DNA from: CAYYWV01 sp964531525
Lineage (GTDB): Bacteria; Pseudomonadota; Alphaproteobacteria; JAAXGF01
Reading direction: 5' to 3'
NCBI GenBank assembly: GCA_964531525.1
Contig: CAZHDF010000001.1
Span: 1 to 64,000 of the forward strand
DNA length: 64,000 nucleotides
Shown: positions 40,384 to 49,158 of the stretch, one piece after another
Numbering within the stretch: the first letter of the stretch is position 1
Layout of the letters: every line of letters starts with the position of its first letter
Notes under the pieces: generated by a model
Told to the model about the DNA's origin: nothing
Databases searched by the model: none
Seen by the model: the letters and a program-made list of their open reading frames with translations, nothing else
Program-made: the position numbers and the translations under genes

Positions 40384-41828
40384 GTGCGCGCTCTCGTCGC
40401 CGCCGTTCTTATCGTCATTGTCGCCGTCGCCGGATTTCTGATCTGGGATCGCTCCCGTCCCGACGAGCAAGGTGCGCGCGTCGCGTTGACCGAACCCACC
40501 CAGCCGGCGACCGAGGAAACGCCCGCGCCGTCCGTGTCGCCGTCCGCGTCTTCGGAAAGCTCGCCGCCCGAAGCGGCTCCGGTCGCGGGCGGAATTTCCG
40601 AGACGCCCGAAACGAAAAGCCCCGAGGCAAACGTCTCTAAGGCCGAAACGCCCAAGGNNNNNNNNNNNNNNNNNNNNNNNNNNNNNNNNNNNNNNNNNNN
40701 NNNNNNNNNNNNNNNNNNNNNNNNNNNNNNNNNNNNNNNNNNNNNNNNNNNNNNNNNACGCCCGAAACGAAAAGCCCCGAGGCAAACGTCTCTAAGGCCG
40801 AAACGCCCAAGGTCGAGACCTCCAAGATCGAGACCTCCAAGGTCGAAGCTCCCAAGGTCGAACCCTCCAAGGCGGAAGCCCCCGCGCCGGCGGCGGAGAG
40901 CCAGACGCCGCCGAGCTTCGACGTGGTGCGCGTAACCCCCGAGGGGGAGGCGGTGATCGCCGGGCGGGCGGAGCCGGGCGCGACGGTCGAGATCGTCGAG
41001 GGCGGCGAGGTCATCGCCAAGACCCGGGCGGACACGCGCGGCGAATGGGTCGCGATTCCCGAGAAGCCGATCGAGCCCGGTACCCGCGAGTTATCGCTCG
41101 TCGAGAAGACCGAGAGCGGGAAAACGACCGAATCGGATTCGGTGGTGGTTCTCGCCATTCCGGAGAAGACGCCGCCCCAACCCGCGCCGCCGGCGGCGAC
41201 GGAGGAAGCCCCATCCGGCGGGACGGCCGGCTCGGCGCTCCAACCCGCAGCCGAAACGGCTCCCGAGCCCGAGGTGCTCGCGGTCCTGGTTCCGCGCGAG
41301 GGGTCCGGCAGCCAGGTCATGCAGGCACCCAAGGGCGACGTCGGGCTCAAGGGTGGCGCCGATCTCTCGCTCGATACCATCGAATACGACGAACGGGGCA
41401 ATATCGCCCTCGGCGGGCGCGGGCGGCCGGGCGGCGAGGTGCGCGCCTATATCGACGGCAAGCCCGTGGGTCGCGCCGAGGTCGATGCCGCGGGCGCCTG
41501 GCGCCTCAAGCCCGATACCGGGGTCGCCGAGGGAGTCCATCGCCTGCGCGTCGATCAGGTCGAGCCGTCGGGCAAGGTCATCGCCCGCGTCGAGACGCCG
41601 TTCTCTCGGTCGGGATTCCGCGCGCCGCGCGCGGACGAGCCGCTGGTCGTCGTCCAACCCGGCAACAGCCTGTGGCGGATCGCGCGCCGGGTCTACGGCG
41701 GCGGGCTCCGGTACGTCGTGATTTTCGAGGCGAACCGCGATCAGATCCGCGACCCCGACCTGATCTACCCGGGCCAGATATTCGTCCTGCCCGGCAAGAT
41801 CTCCGGGCAGGCGACGGCGCAGCCCTAG
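40384..41828 (+). CDS. LysM-domain protein with repeat linker (contains assembly gap)
   Basis: The GTG at 40384 (GAGGGG 3 bases upstream) starts with a membrane anchor (ALVAAVLIVIVAVAGFLIW). A Pro/Glu/Ser/Lys linker with repeats of the form K-V-E-T/A-P/S follows, then two Ig-like (Big-type) modules (EGEAVIAGRAEPGATVEIVE and GRGRPGGEVRAYIDGKPVG), and a C-terminal LysM domain (VQPGNSLWRIARRVYGG, YPGQIFVLPG) for peptidoglycan binding. The gap at 40658-40757 interrupts the linker. The frame after the gap is set by 40758, not by the drawn 100 N. Overlapping the identical flanks would give an intact 429-residue protein. Similar LysM proteins are cell-envelope components; no specific role is assigned. 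Confidence 0.85.
40603..40812. repeat. 55-bp direct repeat flanking the assembly gap
   Basis: 40603-40657 and 40758-40812 are identical over 55 bases, starting ACGCCCGAAACGAAAAGC and ending AAACGCCCAAGG, and lie directly against the 100-N gap on either side. Both begin at a codon boundary in their respective frames. Confidence 0.95.
40658..40757. other. Assembly gap (100 N) in the LysM gene
   Basis: Exactly 100 N. The true length must be 2 modulo 3 to keep the gene open, or zero with a 55-base overlap of the flanks. Confidence 0.98.
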
Positions 41829-42316
41829 TCGGTGGCGGCGCCGCGTCCGGCGAGGAAATCGAGATAGGGCGCGGTGCGCAGCACCAAGACCGTCAGCAGA
41901 GAGACTAGGCCGTTGATCGTGTCGATGCGCCGGTCGGCGATGTCCATCTGGCTTTCGACCACGACCTTGTGACCGTGGACCACGCGAATGCCGCCGTCGT
42001 CGCGGCTCGCGGCCTCGACCACGGCGATCGCCGACTTGCGCGCCGCCGGGTCCTCGATCGAGAAGGGAAGGCTCGCGATCTCGCTGGCGAGCGTGAGCCG
42101 AAGCCGGCCTTGCGGCGCCTCGATCCGGCCGTGGAAATCGATCCCGCGCCAGGAGAAGCCGAACACGAGCGGCGCCTTGTCGGCGCGCCGCGTCAGCGCG
42201 CCATAGGCGCCGCCCACGGCCGCGTCGATGTCGATCGGCCGCGCCTCGGCGATCGAGGCGGCCGCGCGATCGACGCGATCGGTCGCAAGCGGTTTGTCGC
42301 CTGTTTGCGCGCTCAT
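41825..42316 (-). CDS. Uncharacterised protein, convergent with the LysM gene
   Basis: From the ATG at 42316 (MSAQTGDKPLATDR) 163 residues: a central beta-strand region (LVFGFSWRGIDFHGRIEAP, LRLTLASEIASLPFSIED), then IRVVHGHKVVVESQMDIADR and a hydrophobic helix TINGLVSLLTVLVLRTAPYL near the C-terminus. An ATG 51 bases earlier is possible but weaker. Its 3' end overlaps the LysM stop by 4 bases. No family recognised. The 193 bp to psd show no clear site. Confidence 0.6.
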   Translation of the reverse strand: MSAQTGDKPLATDRVDRAAASIAEARPIDIDAAVGGAYGALTRRADKAPLVFGFSWRGIDFHGRIEAPQGRLRLTLASEIASLPFSIEDPAARKSAIAVVEAASRDDGGIRVVHGHKVVVESQMDIADRRIDTINGLVSLLTVLVLRTAPYLDFLAGRGAATD

Positions 42317-42509
42317 TCCCGTGGTCCGGAGTTTCCCTTGTCGTCTCCAGTACAACAGCGGCTTCATAACGATTCGTTAAAACGGTTTTTAGTCAAATCA
42401 ACGACTTGGAGGAGAACTCTCTCGCCACCGGCGCTACCGCCGCCCGAGCCTTGGGCACGGGCGGCTGGACGCAAGGGCGCGGAGAGCCTAAATATTCTCC
42501 TTCACCAAT

Positions 42510-43229
42510 ATGTCCGAGCCCATGAACCGTGACCTGATCGCCGGCGTCCTTGTCCCCATCCATCGCGAGGGGTGGCGTTTCATCGCCGTTTTCGCGCTCG
42601 TGAGCCTGCTTCTGTTCACGCTTGCCACGCCGCTCGGCTGGCTGGGCGTGGTGCTGACGTTGTGGTGCGTCTATTTCTTTCGCGATCCCGATCGGATCAC
42701 GCCGGTCGAGGCCGGGCTGGTGATCAGCCCCGCCGACGGGGTGATCCAGGCGATCGAGCCCGCGGTGCCGCCGGCCGAGCTTGACATGGGACCCGCGCCC
42801 CGGCCGCGCATCAGCGTCTTCATGAACGTGTTCGACGTGCATGTGAACCGCTCGCCCGCCGACGGAACGATCACCAAGGTCGCCTATCGGCCGGGTCGCT
42901 TCTTCAACGCCTCGCTCGACAAGGCGAGCGAGCACAACGAGCGCCAGGCGCTGCGCATGACGACGACCGAGGGCAAGGACATCGCCTTCGTCCAGATCGC
43001 CGGGCTGGTCGCGCGGCGCATTCTGTGCCGGCTCGCGGAGGGCGACGCGCTGCGCGCCGGCGAGCGCTTCGGGATGATCCGCTTCGGCAGCCGCGTCGAC
43101 GTCTATCTCGACGAAGGCATGGTCCCGCTGGTCTGCGTGGGCCAGCGCGCGATCGCCGGCGAGACGGTCATCGCCCGCGGTCTCGCTCCGGGCGAGAACG
43201 CCGCGCCGCGCCGCGGGGAGTTGCGCTGA
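42510..43229 (+). CDS. psd: Phosphatidylserine decarboxylase proenzyme
   Basis: Makes phosphatidylethanolamine. 239 residues, short proteobacterial type: two N-terminal membrane helices (FIAVFALVSLLLFTLATPLG...), FFRDPDRITP, VISPADGVIQAIEP, RISVFMNVFDVHVNRSPADG and RFGSRVDVYLDEG, whose Gly-Ser bond is the autocatalytic cleavage site giving the pyruvoyl group. Directly upstream of pssA, with overlapping stop/start. Confidence 0.95.
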   Translation: MSEPMNRDLIAGVLVPIHREGWRFIAVFALVSLLLFTLATPLGWLGVVLTLWCVYFFRDPDRITPVEAGLVISPADGVIQAIEPAVPPAELDMGPAPRPRISVFMNVFDVHVNRSPADGTITKVAYRPGRFFNASLDKASEHNERQALRMTTTEGKDIAFVQIAGLVARRILCRLAEGDALRAGERFGMIRFGSRVDVYLDEGMVPLVCVGQRAIAGETVIARGLAPGENAAPRRGELR

Positions 43230-44026
43230 TGCGCAGGCGACGCCACCGCCGGTTTCGGGATATTCCGGTCAATGCGCTGATCCCCAACGCGCTCACGGTC
43301 CTCGGTCTCAGCCTCGGGCTGACCGCGATTCGCCTCGCGCTTCTCGATCGTTGGGAAGTCGCCGTCGCCGCCATCATCGCCGCCGGCATCGTCGACGGCC
43401 TCGATGGGCGCGTCGCGCGCATCCTCAAGGCGTCGACAGCCTTCGGCGCGCAGCTCGATTCGCTCTCCGACTTCCTGTGCTTCGGCGTCGCGCCGGCGCT
43501 GATGCTCTACCTCTGGACCCTTCAGGAAGGCCGCGCGGCGGGCTGGGCGGTGGCGCTGCTCTACAGCGTTTGCATGGCGCTCAGGCTTGCGCGCTTCAAC
43601 GCCGGGCTCGCCAACCCCGAGCGGCCGGCCTGGACGTCGAAGTTCTTCACCGGCCTGCCGGCTCCGGCGGCGAGCGGCGTGGTCCTCATCCCGATGATGC
43701 TGTCGTTCGAGTTCGGCGACACGGTTCTGCGCCAGCCGGTGCTGGTCGCGTTTCACGTCGTTTTCGTGGCGCTGTTGATGGTCAGCACCATCCCCATGTA
43801 CGCGGGCAAGGGAATTCGCGTGCGCCCCGATCACGTGCTGCCGGTGCTACTGCTCGTGGGGCTCTTGTTCGCGCTGATCGTCGGTTACCCCTGGTACGTG
43901 ATTCCGGCGATCGGGGCCGGCTATCTCGCCACGATCCCCTTCAGCATCCGCGCCTGCCGACGGCTGCGCGCGCAGGCCGCCGAGGCCGACGCCGACAGCG
44001 GCGACGAGGAGATTCCCGTCGAGTGA
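43229..44026 (+). CDS. pssA: CDP-diacylglycerol-serine O-phosphatidyltransferase
   Basis: Makes phosphatidylserine, the substrate of psd. The ATG at 43229 overlaps the psd TGA. 265 residues with about seven membrane helices and the CDP-alcohol phosphotransferase motif DGLDGRVARILKASTAFGAQLDSLSD (D-G-x2-A/V-R-x8-G-x3-D-x3-D). RLARFN and the C-terminal YLATIPFS are also family-typical. Operon psd-pssA. Confidence 0.95.
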   Translation: MRRRRHRRFRDIPVNALIPNALTVLGLSLGLTAIRLALLDRWEVAVAAIIAAGIVDGLDGRVARILKASTAFGAQLDSLSDFLCFGVAPALMLYLWTLQEGRAAGWAVALLYSVCMALRLARFNAGLANPERPAWTSKFFTGLPAPAASGVVLIPMMLSFEFGDTVLRQPVLVAFHVVFVALLMVSTIPMYAGKGIRVRPDHVLPVLLLVGLLFALIVGYPWYVIPAIGAGYLATIPFSIRACRRLRAQAAEADADSGDEEIPVE

Positions 44027-44048
44027 TCCGCGGCCCGGGCGCGTCGGT

Positions 44049-44912
44049 TCAGACGGCCCTGCCGGTGCCGATGCGGGTATGCGCCTCGAGGCGGTAGACG
44101 TCGCCGTCGAGGTAGGGCGCGAAGGCCCGCTCGAGCGCCGCGTCGAGCGCCGCGCGCTCGTCGGTCGAAAGCGCGTCCAGCAGGGTGCCGAACGACATCT
44201 CGAGATTCTGTTGCCAGAACGGACCGCCCGCGGGGGGCGTCGGCGCGAAGCGAAGCTCGTGCTCCTCGACTTCGGCGAAGCCGGCGGCGCGCAGCGCCTC
44301 GGCGAGGCTTCCGGCGGTGCCGAAGCGAAACGGCGTGAGCTCGCCCGCGAACGGCGGCGCGGACACGAAATCGGGCGCCACCGTCTGAACCACGTCGAAC
44401 ATGGTGTTGTCCTCGCGCGGTCCCCAGACCATGAATGCCGCGCGTCCGCCCGGGCGCAGCACGCGCCGCGCCTCGGCCAGCGCCCGTTCGGCGCGGGGAC
44501 AGAACATGATTCCGAAGCGGCACATGACCCGGTCGAAGGAGGCGTCGTCGAACGGCAACGCCTCCATGTCGGCGATCTCGAAACGCATGTTGTCGATTCC
44601 GGCCTCGGCCGCGCGGCGCTTGGCGCCGGCGAGCATCTCGGGCACCAGGTCGCTCGCGGTGACGCGGCCGCCGGGCGCGACCCGCCGGGCGGTCGTGAGC
44701 GCGGGCTCGCCGATCCCCGAGGCGAGATCGAGCACCTCGTGGCCGGGGGCGACCTCGGCCGCGGCGATCAGCGGCTCGTTGAGCCGGGCGGCAAGCTCGG
44801 CGAGTTGCTCGGCCCAGCGGTTCCAGGCGTCGCTCTTCACGGTCCAGCCTTCGCGGACCGTGGCCTTGAGCGCCTCGGGGTCGTCGTGGGGAGAGACGTC
44901 GTTCGCATTCAT
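44049..44912 (-). CDS. Class I SAM-dependent methyltransferase
   Basis: 287 residues from the ATG at 44912 (AAGGCGG upstream). Motif I EVLDLASGIGEPALTTAR, motif post-I VTASDLVPEM, FEIADMEALPFDDASFDRVMCRFGIMF and LRPGGRAAFMVWGP place it in the UbiE/COQ5-like Methyltransf_11 group; substrate unknown. It is divergent from the FAH-family gene. An upstream frame extension to 45179 has no homology and is rejected. Confidence 0.85.
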   Translation of the reverse strand: MNANDVSPHDDPEALKATVREGWTVKSDAWNRWAEQLAELAARLNEPLIAAAEVAPGHEVLDLASGIGEPALTTARRVAPGGRVTASDLVPEMLAGAKRRAAEAGIDNMRFEIADMEALPFDDASFDRVMCRFGIMFCPRAERALAEARRVLRPGGRAAFMVWGPREDNTMFDVVQTVAPDFVSAPPFAGELTPFRFGTAGSLAEALRAAGFAEVEEHELRFAPTPPAGGPFWQQNLEMSFGTLLDALSTDERAALDAALERAFAPYLDGDVYRLEAHTRIGTGRAV

Positions 44913-44995
44913 GGGAGCCGCCTTACGAAATTCCGGACAAGAGGTTAGTCTTTGATCTAGTCTCGCGGCGCCCGGGTTACAACAGGGGATCGACG

Positions 44996-45847
44996 ATGAA
45001 ACTTGTCCGTTACGGCGCCGCCGGAGCCGAGCGGCCCGGACTGATCGACGGCGACGGAAATCTGCGCGACCTTTCGGGCGCGATCGCCGAGATCGACGCG
45101 GCCGCGCTCGCGCCGGCGGCGCTCGACCGGCTGCGCGCGATCGATCCGAATGCGCTTCCGGTGGTTCCGGGGACCCCACGGCTCGGCATTCCGCTCGTAG
45201 GCATCGGCAAGCTGATCGCGGTGGGGCTCAACTACGCCGACCACGCGGCCGAGGCGGGGGCGGCGATCCCGAGCGAGCCGGTGCTGTTCGGCAAGGCGAC
45301 CAGCGCGCTCGCCGGGCCCTTCGATCCGGTGGTGCTGCCGCGCGGCTACACCAAGCCCGACTGGGAGGTCGAGCTCGCGATCGTCATCGGCCGGACCGCG
45401 CGCCATGTCGCCGAGGCCGACGCGCTCGATCACGTCGCCGGCTATTGCCTGTTCGACGACATTTCCGAACGCGCCTTCCAGACCGAGCGCGGCGGCCAGT
45501 GGATCAAGGGCAAGAGCTGCGACGGCTTCGGCCCGCTCGGCCCCTGGCTGGTGACCGCCGACGAGCTGCCCGATCCGCAGTCGCTCCATATCTGGCACGA
45601 CATCAACGGCGAGCGCATGCAGGACAGCTCGACCGCGCGGATGATCTTCCCGGTCGCGCATCTGGTCAGCTACATCAGCCGCTTCATGACCCTCATGCCG
45701 GGCGACGTGATCCCGACCGGCACGCCCCCGGGGGTCGGCATGGGGCGGCGGCCGCAACGCTTCCTACGCCCGGGCGACGTGATGACGCTCGGCATCGACG
45801 GCCTCGGCGAACAACGCCACGAGGTTCTCGCCCCCGAGGAGGGGTAA
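44996..45847 (+). CDS. Fumarylacetoacetate hydrolase family protein
   Basis: 283 residues: N-terminal domain (KLVRYGAAGAERPGLIDGDG), then the FAH catalytic fold: IAVGLNYADHAAEAG, EPVLFGKATSALAGPFDPVVLP, KPDWEVELAIVIGR with the metal-binding Glu residues, GYCLFDDISERAFQ, and TGTPPGVGMGRRPQRFLRPGD. Members hydrolyse or decarboxylate acylpyruvate-type compounds; some are annotated as 2,4-diketo-3-deoxy-L-fuconate or ureidoglycolate enzymes. The exact substrate cannot be told. Confidence 0.88.
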   Translation: MKLVRYGAAGAERPGLIDGDGNLRDLSGAIAEIDAAALAPAALDRLRAIDPNALPVVPGTPRLGIPLVGIGKLIAVGLNYADHAAEAGAAIPSEPVLFGKATSALAGPFDPVVLPRGYTKPDWEVELAIVIGRTARHVAEADALDHVAGYCLFDDISERAFQTERGGQWIKGKSCDGFGPLGPWLVTADELPDPQSLHIWHDINGERMQDSSTARMIFPVAHLVSYISRFMTLMPGDVIPTGTPPGVGMGRRPQRFLRPGDVMTLGIDGLGEQRHEVLAPEEG

Positions 45848-45852
45848 GCGCG

Positions 45853-45882
45853 AAAAAAAGCGCCCCGGCGAATGCCGGGGCG
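45853..45882 (-). terminator. Rho-independent terminator after the GMC dehydrogenase operon
   Basis: Arms CGCCCCGGC (45861-45869) and GCCGGGGCG (45874-45882) with a 4-base loop; on the minus strand it is followed by seven Ts. It lies between the convergent FAH and GMC genes. Confidence 0.88.
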
Positions 45883-45946
45883 AGTGGGACGGAACGAAGC
45901 GTCAGGGAGAACCCGGGCGGATTGTCCCGCCCGGTGGGTAACTTCG

Positions 45947-47515
45947 TCAGATTTCGCCCTTGCCCATCTGCTCGGCGATGTACTCCGCCTGCCGGATGGC
46001 GAGCGTGACGATGGTCAAGGTCGGGTTTTCGGCGGCGCCGGTGGTGAACTGGCTGCCGTCGGAAACGAACAGGTTCTTGATATCGTGGGACTGGCCCCAT
46101 TTGTTGACCACGCCGTCGGACGCCTTCGCGCTCATGCGGTTGGTGCCGAGGTTGTGGGTCGAGGGGTAAGGCGGGGTTTCGATCACCCGTCTGGCGCCCA
46201 CCGCCTCGTAGACCGCGCCGCCCGCCTTGAAGGCGTGGCTGCGCATCGCGAGGTCGTTGTGGTGGTCGTCGTAATGGACGTTGGGGATCGGCATCCCGTA
46301 CTGGTCCTTCTCGGTCGGATGCAGGGTGATCCGGTTGCTCTCCTGCGGCATGTCCTCGCCCACGATCCACATGCCGGCCATGTGATCGTAGCCCTCCATG
46401 GCGCTCGCGAAGTCGCGTCCCCAGGCGCCGGGATCGAGGAAGGCGGCCATGAACGGCAGGCCCAGCGACAGGGTCTCCAGCTCGTAGCCGCCGGCGAACC
46501 CGCGCGAGGTGTCGTGGCGCGATTCGTCCTTGATGATGCCCGCCATGGTGACGCCGCGATACATGTTCACCGGGTCGTCGAAGATCGCGTAGACCGACGC
46601 CGTGGTGTGGCGCATGTAGTTGCGCCCGACCTGGCCCGACGAGTTCGCGAGACCGTCGGGGAACATGCTGGATTCGGAGTTGAGCAGCAGACGCGGGCTT
46701 TCGATCGAGTTGCCGGCGACGCAAACGATGCGTGCCTTCTGCCTTTGCTGGTTGCCGTCCTTGTCGACGTAGACGACGCCCGTGACCTTGCCGCTCGCGT
46801 CGTGCTCGATGCGCAGCACGTGGCTCTCGGGGCGGAGGTCGAACTTGCCGGTCGCTTCCGCCTTGGGGATCTCGGAGTACAGCGTCGACCATTTGGCGGC
46901 GGTCTTGCAGCCCTGGAAGCAGAAGCCCCCCTGGATGCACGCGCCCCGGCCATCGCGCGGCACCGGGTTGATCGCCATGTTGCCGGTGTGGAACTCCTTG
47001 TAGCCGACGCGCTGGGCGCCGTTCGCGAAAACGCTGTAGTTGTTGTTGGCCGGGAGCCGCGGGATCCCGTGGGTGCCGGTCACGCCCATGTTGTTTTCGG
47101 CGCGCTCGTAATAGGGCTCGAGCTCGGCCAGCGTCAGCGGCCAGTCGAGCAGGTTGGCGCCGGCGATCTCGCCATAGGTCGTGCGCGTCTTGAACTCGTG
47201 TTCCTGGATGCGCAACGAGGCGCCGGCCCAGTGAATGGTCGTGCCGCCGACGGACTTGACGATCCAGGCCGGCAGGCCGGAAAAGTCCTTGGCGATGCGC
47301 CAACTGCCCGAAGTGGTGCGCTTGTCGAGCCAGGAGATCTTGCCGAACATCTCCCACTCGTTGTTGACGAAGTCGTCGATCGAATAATGCTTGCCGGCCT
47401 CGAGGCAGACCACCTTGACGCCCTTCTGACAGAGCTCGTTGGAGAGCGTGCCGCCGCCCGCGCCCGAACCGATGATGACGACGACGCCGTCGTCGTTGAG
47501 ATCGAATGTCGCCAT
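45947..47515 (-). CDS. GMC family oxidoreductase (membrane dehydrogenase flavoprotein)
   Basis: A 522-residue FAD enzyme of the gluconate/sorbitol/alcohol dehydrogenase flavoprotein type: VVVIIGSGAGGGTLSNELCQ (FAD-binding), WIVKSVGGTTIHWAGASLRI, FCFQGCKTAAKWSTL, AGNSIESPRLLLNSES and the C-terminal STHNLGTNRMSAKASDGVVN with the catalytic His, followed by NLFVSDGSQFTTGAAENPTLTI. It normally works with a small Tat-exported subunit (present upstream) and a cytochrome c subunit. No intact cytochrome c lies beside it, but a decayed one is at 40 kb. Confidence 0.9.
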   Translation of the reverse strand: MATFDLNDDGVVVIIGSGAGGGTLSNELCQKGVKVVCLEAGKHYSIDDFVNNEWEMFGKISWLDKRTTSGSWRIAKDFSGLPAWIVKSVGGTTIHWAGASLRIQEHEFKTRTTYGEIAGANLLDWPLTLAELEPYYERAENNMGVTGTHGIPRLPANNNYSVFANGAQRVGYKEFHTGNMAINPVPRDGRGACIQGGFCFQGCKTAAKWSTLYSEIPKAEATGKFDLRPESHVLRIEHDASGKVTGVVYVDKDGNQQRQKARIVCVAGNSIESPRLLLNSESSMFPDGLANSSGQVGRNYMRHTTASVYAIFDDPVNMYRGVTMAGIIKDESRHDTSRGFAGGYELETLSLGLPFMAAFLDPGAWGRDFASAMEGYDHMAGMWIVGEDMPQESNRITLHPTEKDQYGMPIPNVHYDDHHNDLAMRSHAFKAGGAVYEAVGARRVIETPPYPSTHNLGTNRMSAKASDGVVNKWGQSHDIKNLFVSDGSQFTTGAAENPTLTIVTLAIRQAEYIAEQMGKGEI

Positions 47516-47530
47516 TGTTCTTTCCTCCCC

Positions 47531-48061
47531 TCAACCGATGTCCGGCAGCCAGCCGAGATCGTTGAAGCCCCGGTCGATGTAGCCGCCGTATTCGAATGCC
47601 GATCCCTCGTAGCCGAAGAACCGCCAGACCTGCTCGTCGTTGTAGAGGGTGGTGACGGTCGTGCCCCGCACGGTTTGGAAGAAGCCCGTGCTTTCCATGG
47701 TCTCGAGCGCCTTGAGCCGATACCCGTCGGAAAGATCGATCCAGCGGATGCCGTAAACCTTGTCGAGCGCGGCGACGCCGTCCTTGAGGGTCTTGGCGAG
47801 ACCGGCGTCGGCGGCCGCCTTCTGGTCGAGCGCCTCGACCACGCGGGCGTAGTAGACGTCGCCGATCGCATCATGGGGGTACATTTGCCGACTGACCCCG
47901 ACCAGCGTCTCGGCCGTGTGCCGGTCGAGCGTCTCGAGCGTGAGCGCCCAGGCGCCCTTGGGGTCGACGATCATCGACACGCCGCCGATCGCGGCCGCGC
48001 CGGCGATGCTCAGCCCGCTCGACCGCAGAAACTGGCGGCGATCCATGCCTTTGTTGCTCAT
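47531..48061 (-). CDS. Tat-exported small subunit of GMC dehydrogenase (gluconate 2-dehydrogenase subunit 3-like)
   Basis: 176 residues with a twin-arginine signal (MDRRQFLRSSGLSIAGAAAI) followed by a helical domain: ETLVGVSRQMYPHDAIGDVYYARVVEALD and TVTTLYNDEQVWRFFGYEGSAFEYGGYIDRGF, matching the subunit 3 family that carries the FAD subunit across the membrane by hitch-hiking. It lies 15 bases upstream of the GMC flavoprotein. Confidence 0.88.
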   Translation of the reverse strand: MSNKGMDRRQFLRSSGLSIAGAAAIGGVSMIVDPKGAWALTLETLDRHTAETLVGVSRQMYPHDAIGDVYYARVVEALDQKAAADAGLAKTLKDGVAALDKVYGIRWIDLSDGYRLKALETMESTGFFQTVRGTTVTTLYNDEQVWRFFGYEGSAFEYGGYIDRGFNDLGWLPDIG

Positions 48062-48122
48062 CCTTGTCTCCCTGTACAGTCGCGCCGAGGCGTTTCCTTC
48101 CCGCCCTTTCGCGGCGCATCGT

Positions 48123-48518
48123 TCACCGGTAGCGGCCGTGCTTTTGCAGCACCTCGATCTGGTAGCCGTCCGGGTCGGTGATGAAAAAGAAGCGCGCCAT
48201 CAACGCGCCGTCGCGGTGGAATTCCTTGATCGGCCGCGGCGCGAGTCCGAGGCCCTCGAGCCGCTCGCGAGTCGCGTCGAGGTCGTCGACCGCGACCGCG
48301 AGATGACCGTATCCGGTGCCATGGGTGTAGGGCTCGGTTTGGCCGTGATTATGGGTCAGCTCGAGCTCGAAGTCGGCCTCGTCGTTGCGCAAGTACGCGA
48401 GCGTGAAGCCTTCGAAGTCGAAGCGGTCGGCAACCTCCAGCCCGAACGCGTCGGCATAGAACCGGAGCGACCGGTCCAGGTCGAGGACCCGGATCATGCT
48501 GTGGATAGCCTTGGCCAT
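48123..48518 (-). CDS. gloA: Lactoylglutathione lyase (glyoxalase I) family protein
   Basis: 131 residues from the ATG at 48518: IHSMIRVLDLDRSLRFYADAFG, DFELELTHNHGQTEPYTHGTGYGHLAVAVDDL, and ARFFFITDPDGYQIEVLQKHGR. Metal ligands His (IHS), Glu (ELEL), His (GYGHLA) and Glu (QIEVL) are all present, so it is probably an active methylglyoxal-detoxifying enzyme. 61 bases downstream of it (toward lower coordinates) is the Tat subunit gene. Confidence 0.9.
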   Translation of the reverse strand: MAKAIHSMIRVLDLDRSLRFYADAFGLEVADRFDFEGFTLAYLRNDEADFELELTHNHGQTEPYTHGTGYGHLAVAVDDLDATRERLEGLGLAPRPIKEFHRDGALMARFFFITDPDGYQIEVLQKHGRYR

Positions 48519-48652
48519 CTTGCACCCCGCCTTCATTGCAACCGGCGGAGAAAAGTCTAGCAGCGCGCGCGGCGGGGGTGGTGGTAGTCCTCTGTTACAC
48601 GCGCCGTCGCGCGATCGCTGGTTTTATTCGATCGGCGTTCGGCCCGCCGGGC

Positions 48653-48940
48653 TTACGCGGCCGAGGCGGTGGCCTCGCGTTCACCGCGCTGCAAATAGAC
48701 GATGCAGGCGACCCGCAGGATCGAGGCGAAGTTGCCGATCTCGCCGCGGCGTTCGATGACCTCGTCGTGGATCATCGAGAGGAAACGCGGCGTGGTCGTG
48801 CCCTCGCCGGCGGCGATCTCGTCGAGAATTTCCCAGAACCGGGATTCGAGCCGCACGCTGGTGGTGAAGCCGTTCATCCGGATCGAGCGGGTGACGTACT
48901 GGTAATTCTCGGGGCTTTGGCCCGAATAAAGCTGGCACAT
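48653..48940 (-). CDS. Ribbon-helix-helix domain protein
   Basis: 95 residues from the ATG at 48940 (GGAGG 8 bases upstream). MCQLYSGQSPENYQYVTRSI precedes a ribbon-helix-helix-like region: RMNGFTTSVRLESRFWEILDEIAAGEGTTTPRFLSMIHDEV. This is the RHH_4-type family, presumed DNA-binding, often single genes in alphaproteobacteria. A longer frame upstream is non-homologous. Target unknown. Confidence 0.82.
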   Translation of the reverse strand: MCQLYSGQSPENYQYVTRSIRMNGFTTSVRLESRFWEILDEIAAGEGTTTPRFLSMIHDEVIERRGEIGNFASILRVACIVYLQRGEREATASAA

Positions 48941-49120
48941 GACGAAGTCCTCCCTACGCGTTCGCGCCGAACGGCGGGAGATTGTGGACGGCCGCGACGC
49001 CCGGGCGCGTGTCCCGGGCGCGTTGGAGCCGCTTCCCCCGCATTTTGTCATAGGTTACGAGGGTTGCGGGGCGCTCGGCAAGGGGCCGATGCCGATTTAG
49101 AGCGTTTCATGTTTTGACGG

Positions 49121-49135
49121 CACCGGGCCGGTGCG
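49121..49135. terminator. Small hairpin downstream of hpnE
   Basis: GCACCGG-G-CCGGTGC, 7-bp arms with a 1-base centre, inside a stretch (49099-49160) whose ends also form TTAGAG/CTCTAG. The 218 bp between the RHH gene and hpnE hold nothing else clear. Confidence 0.45.
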
Positions 49136-49158
49136 ATTCCACGGAAGCGGAAAAGACT

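Noticed and set aside
42360..42420. CtrA-like site near GTTAAAACGG upstream of psd
   Set aside because: Only one TTAA half is present.
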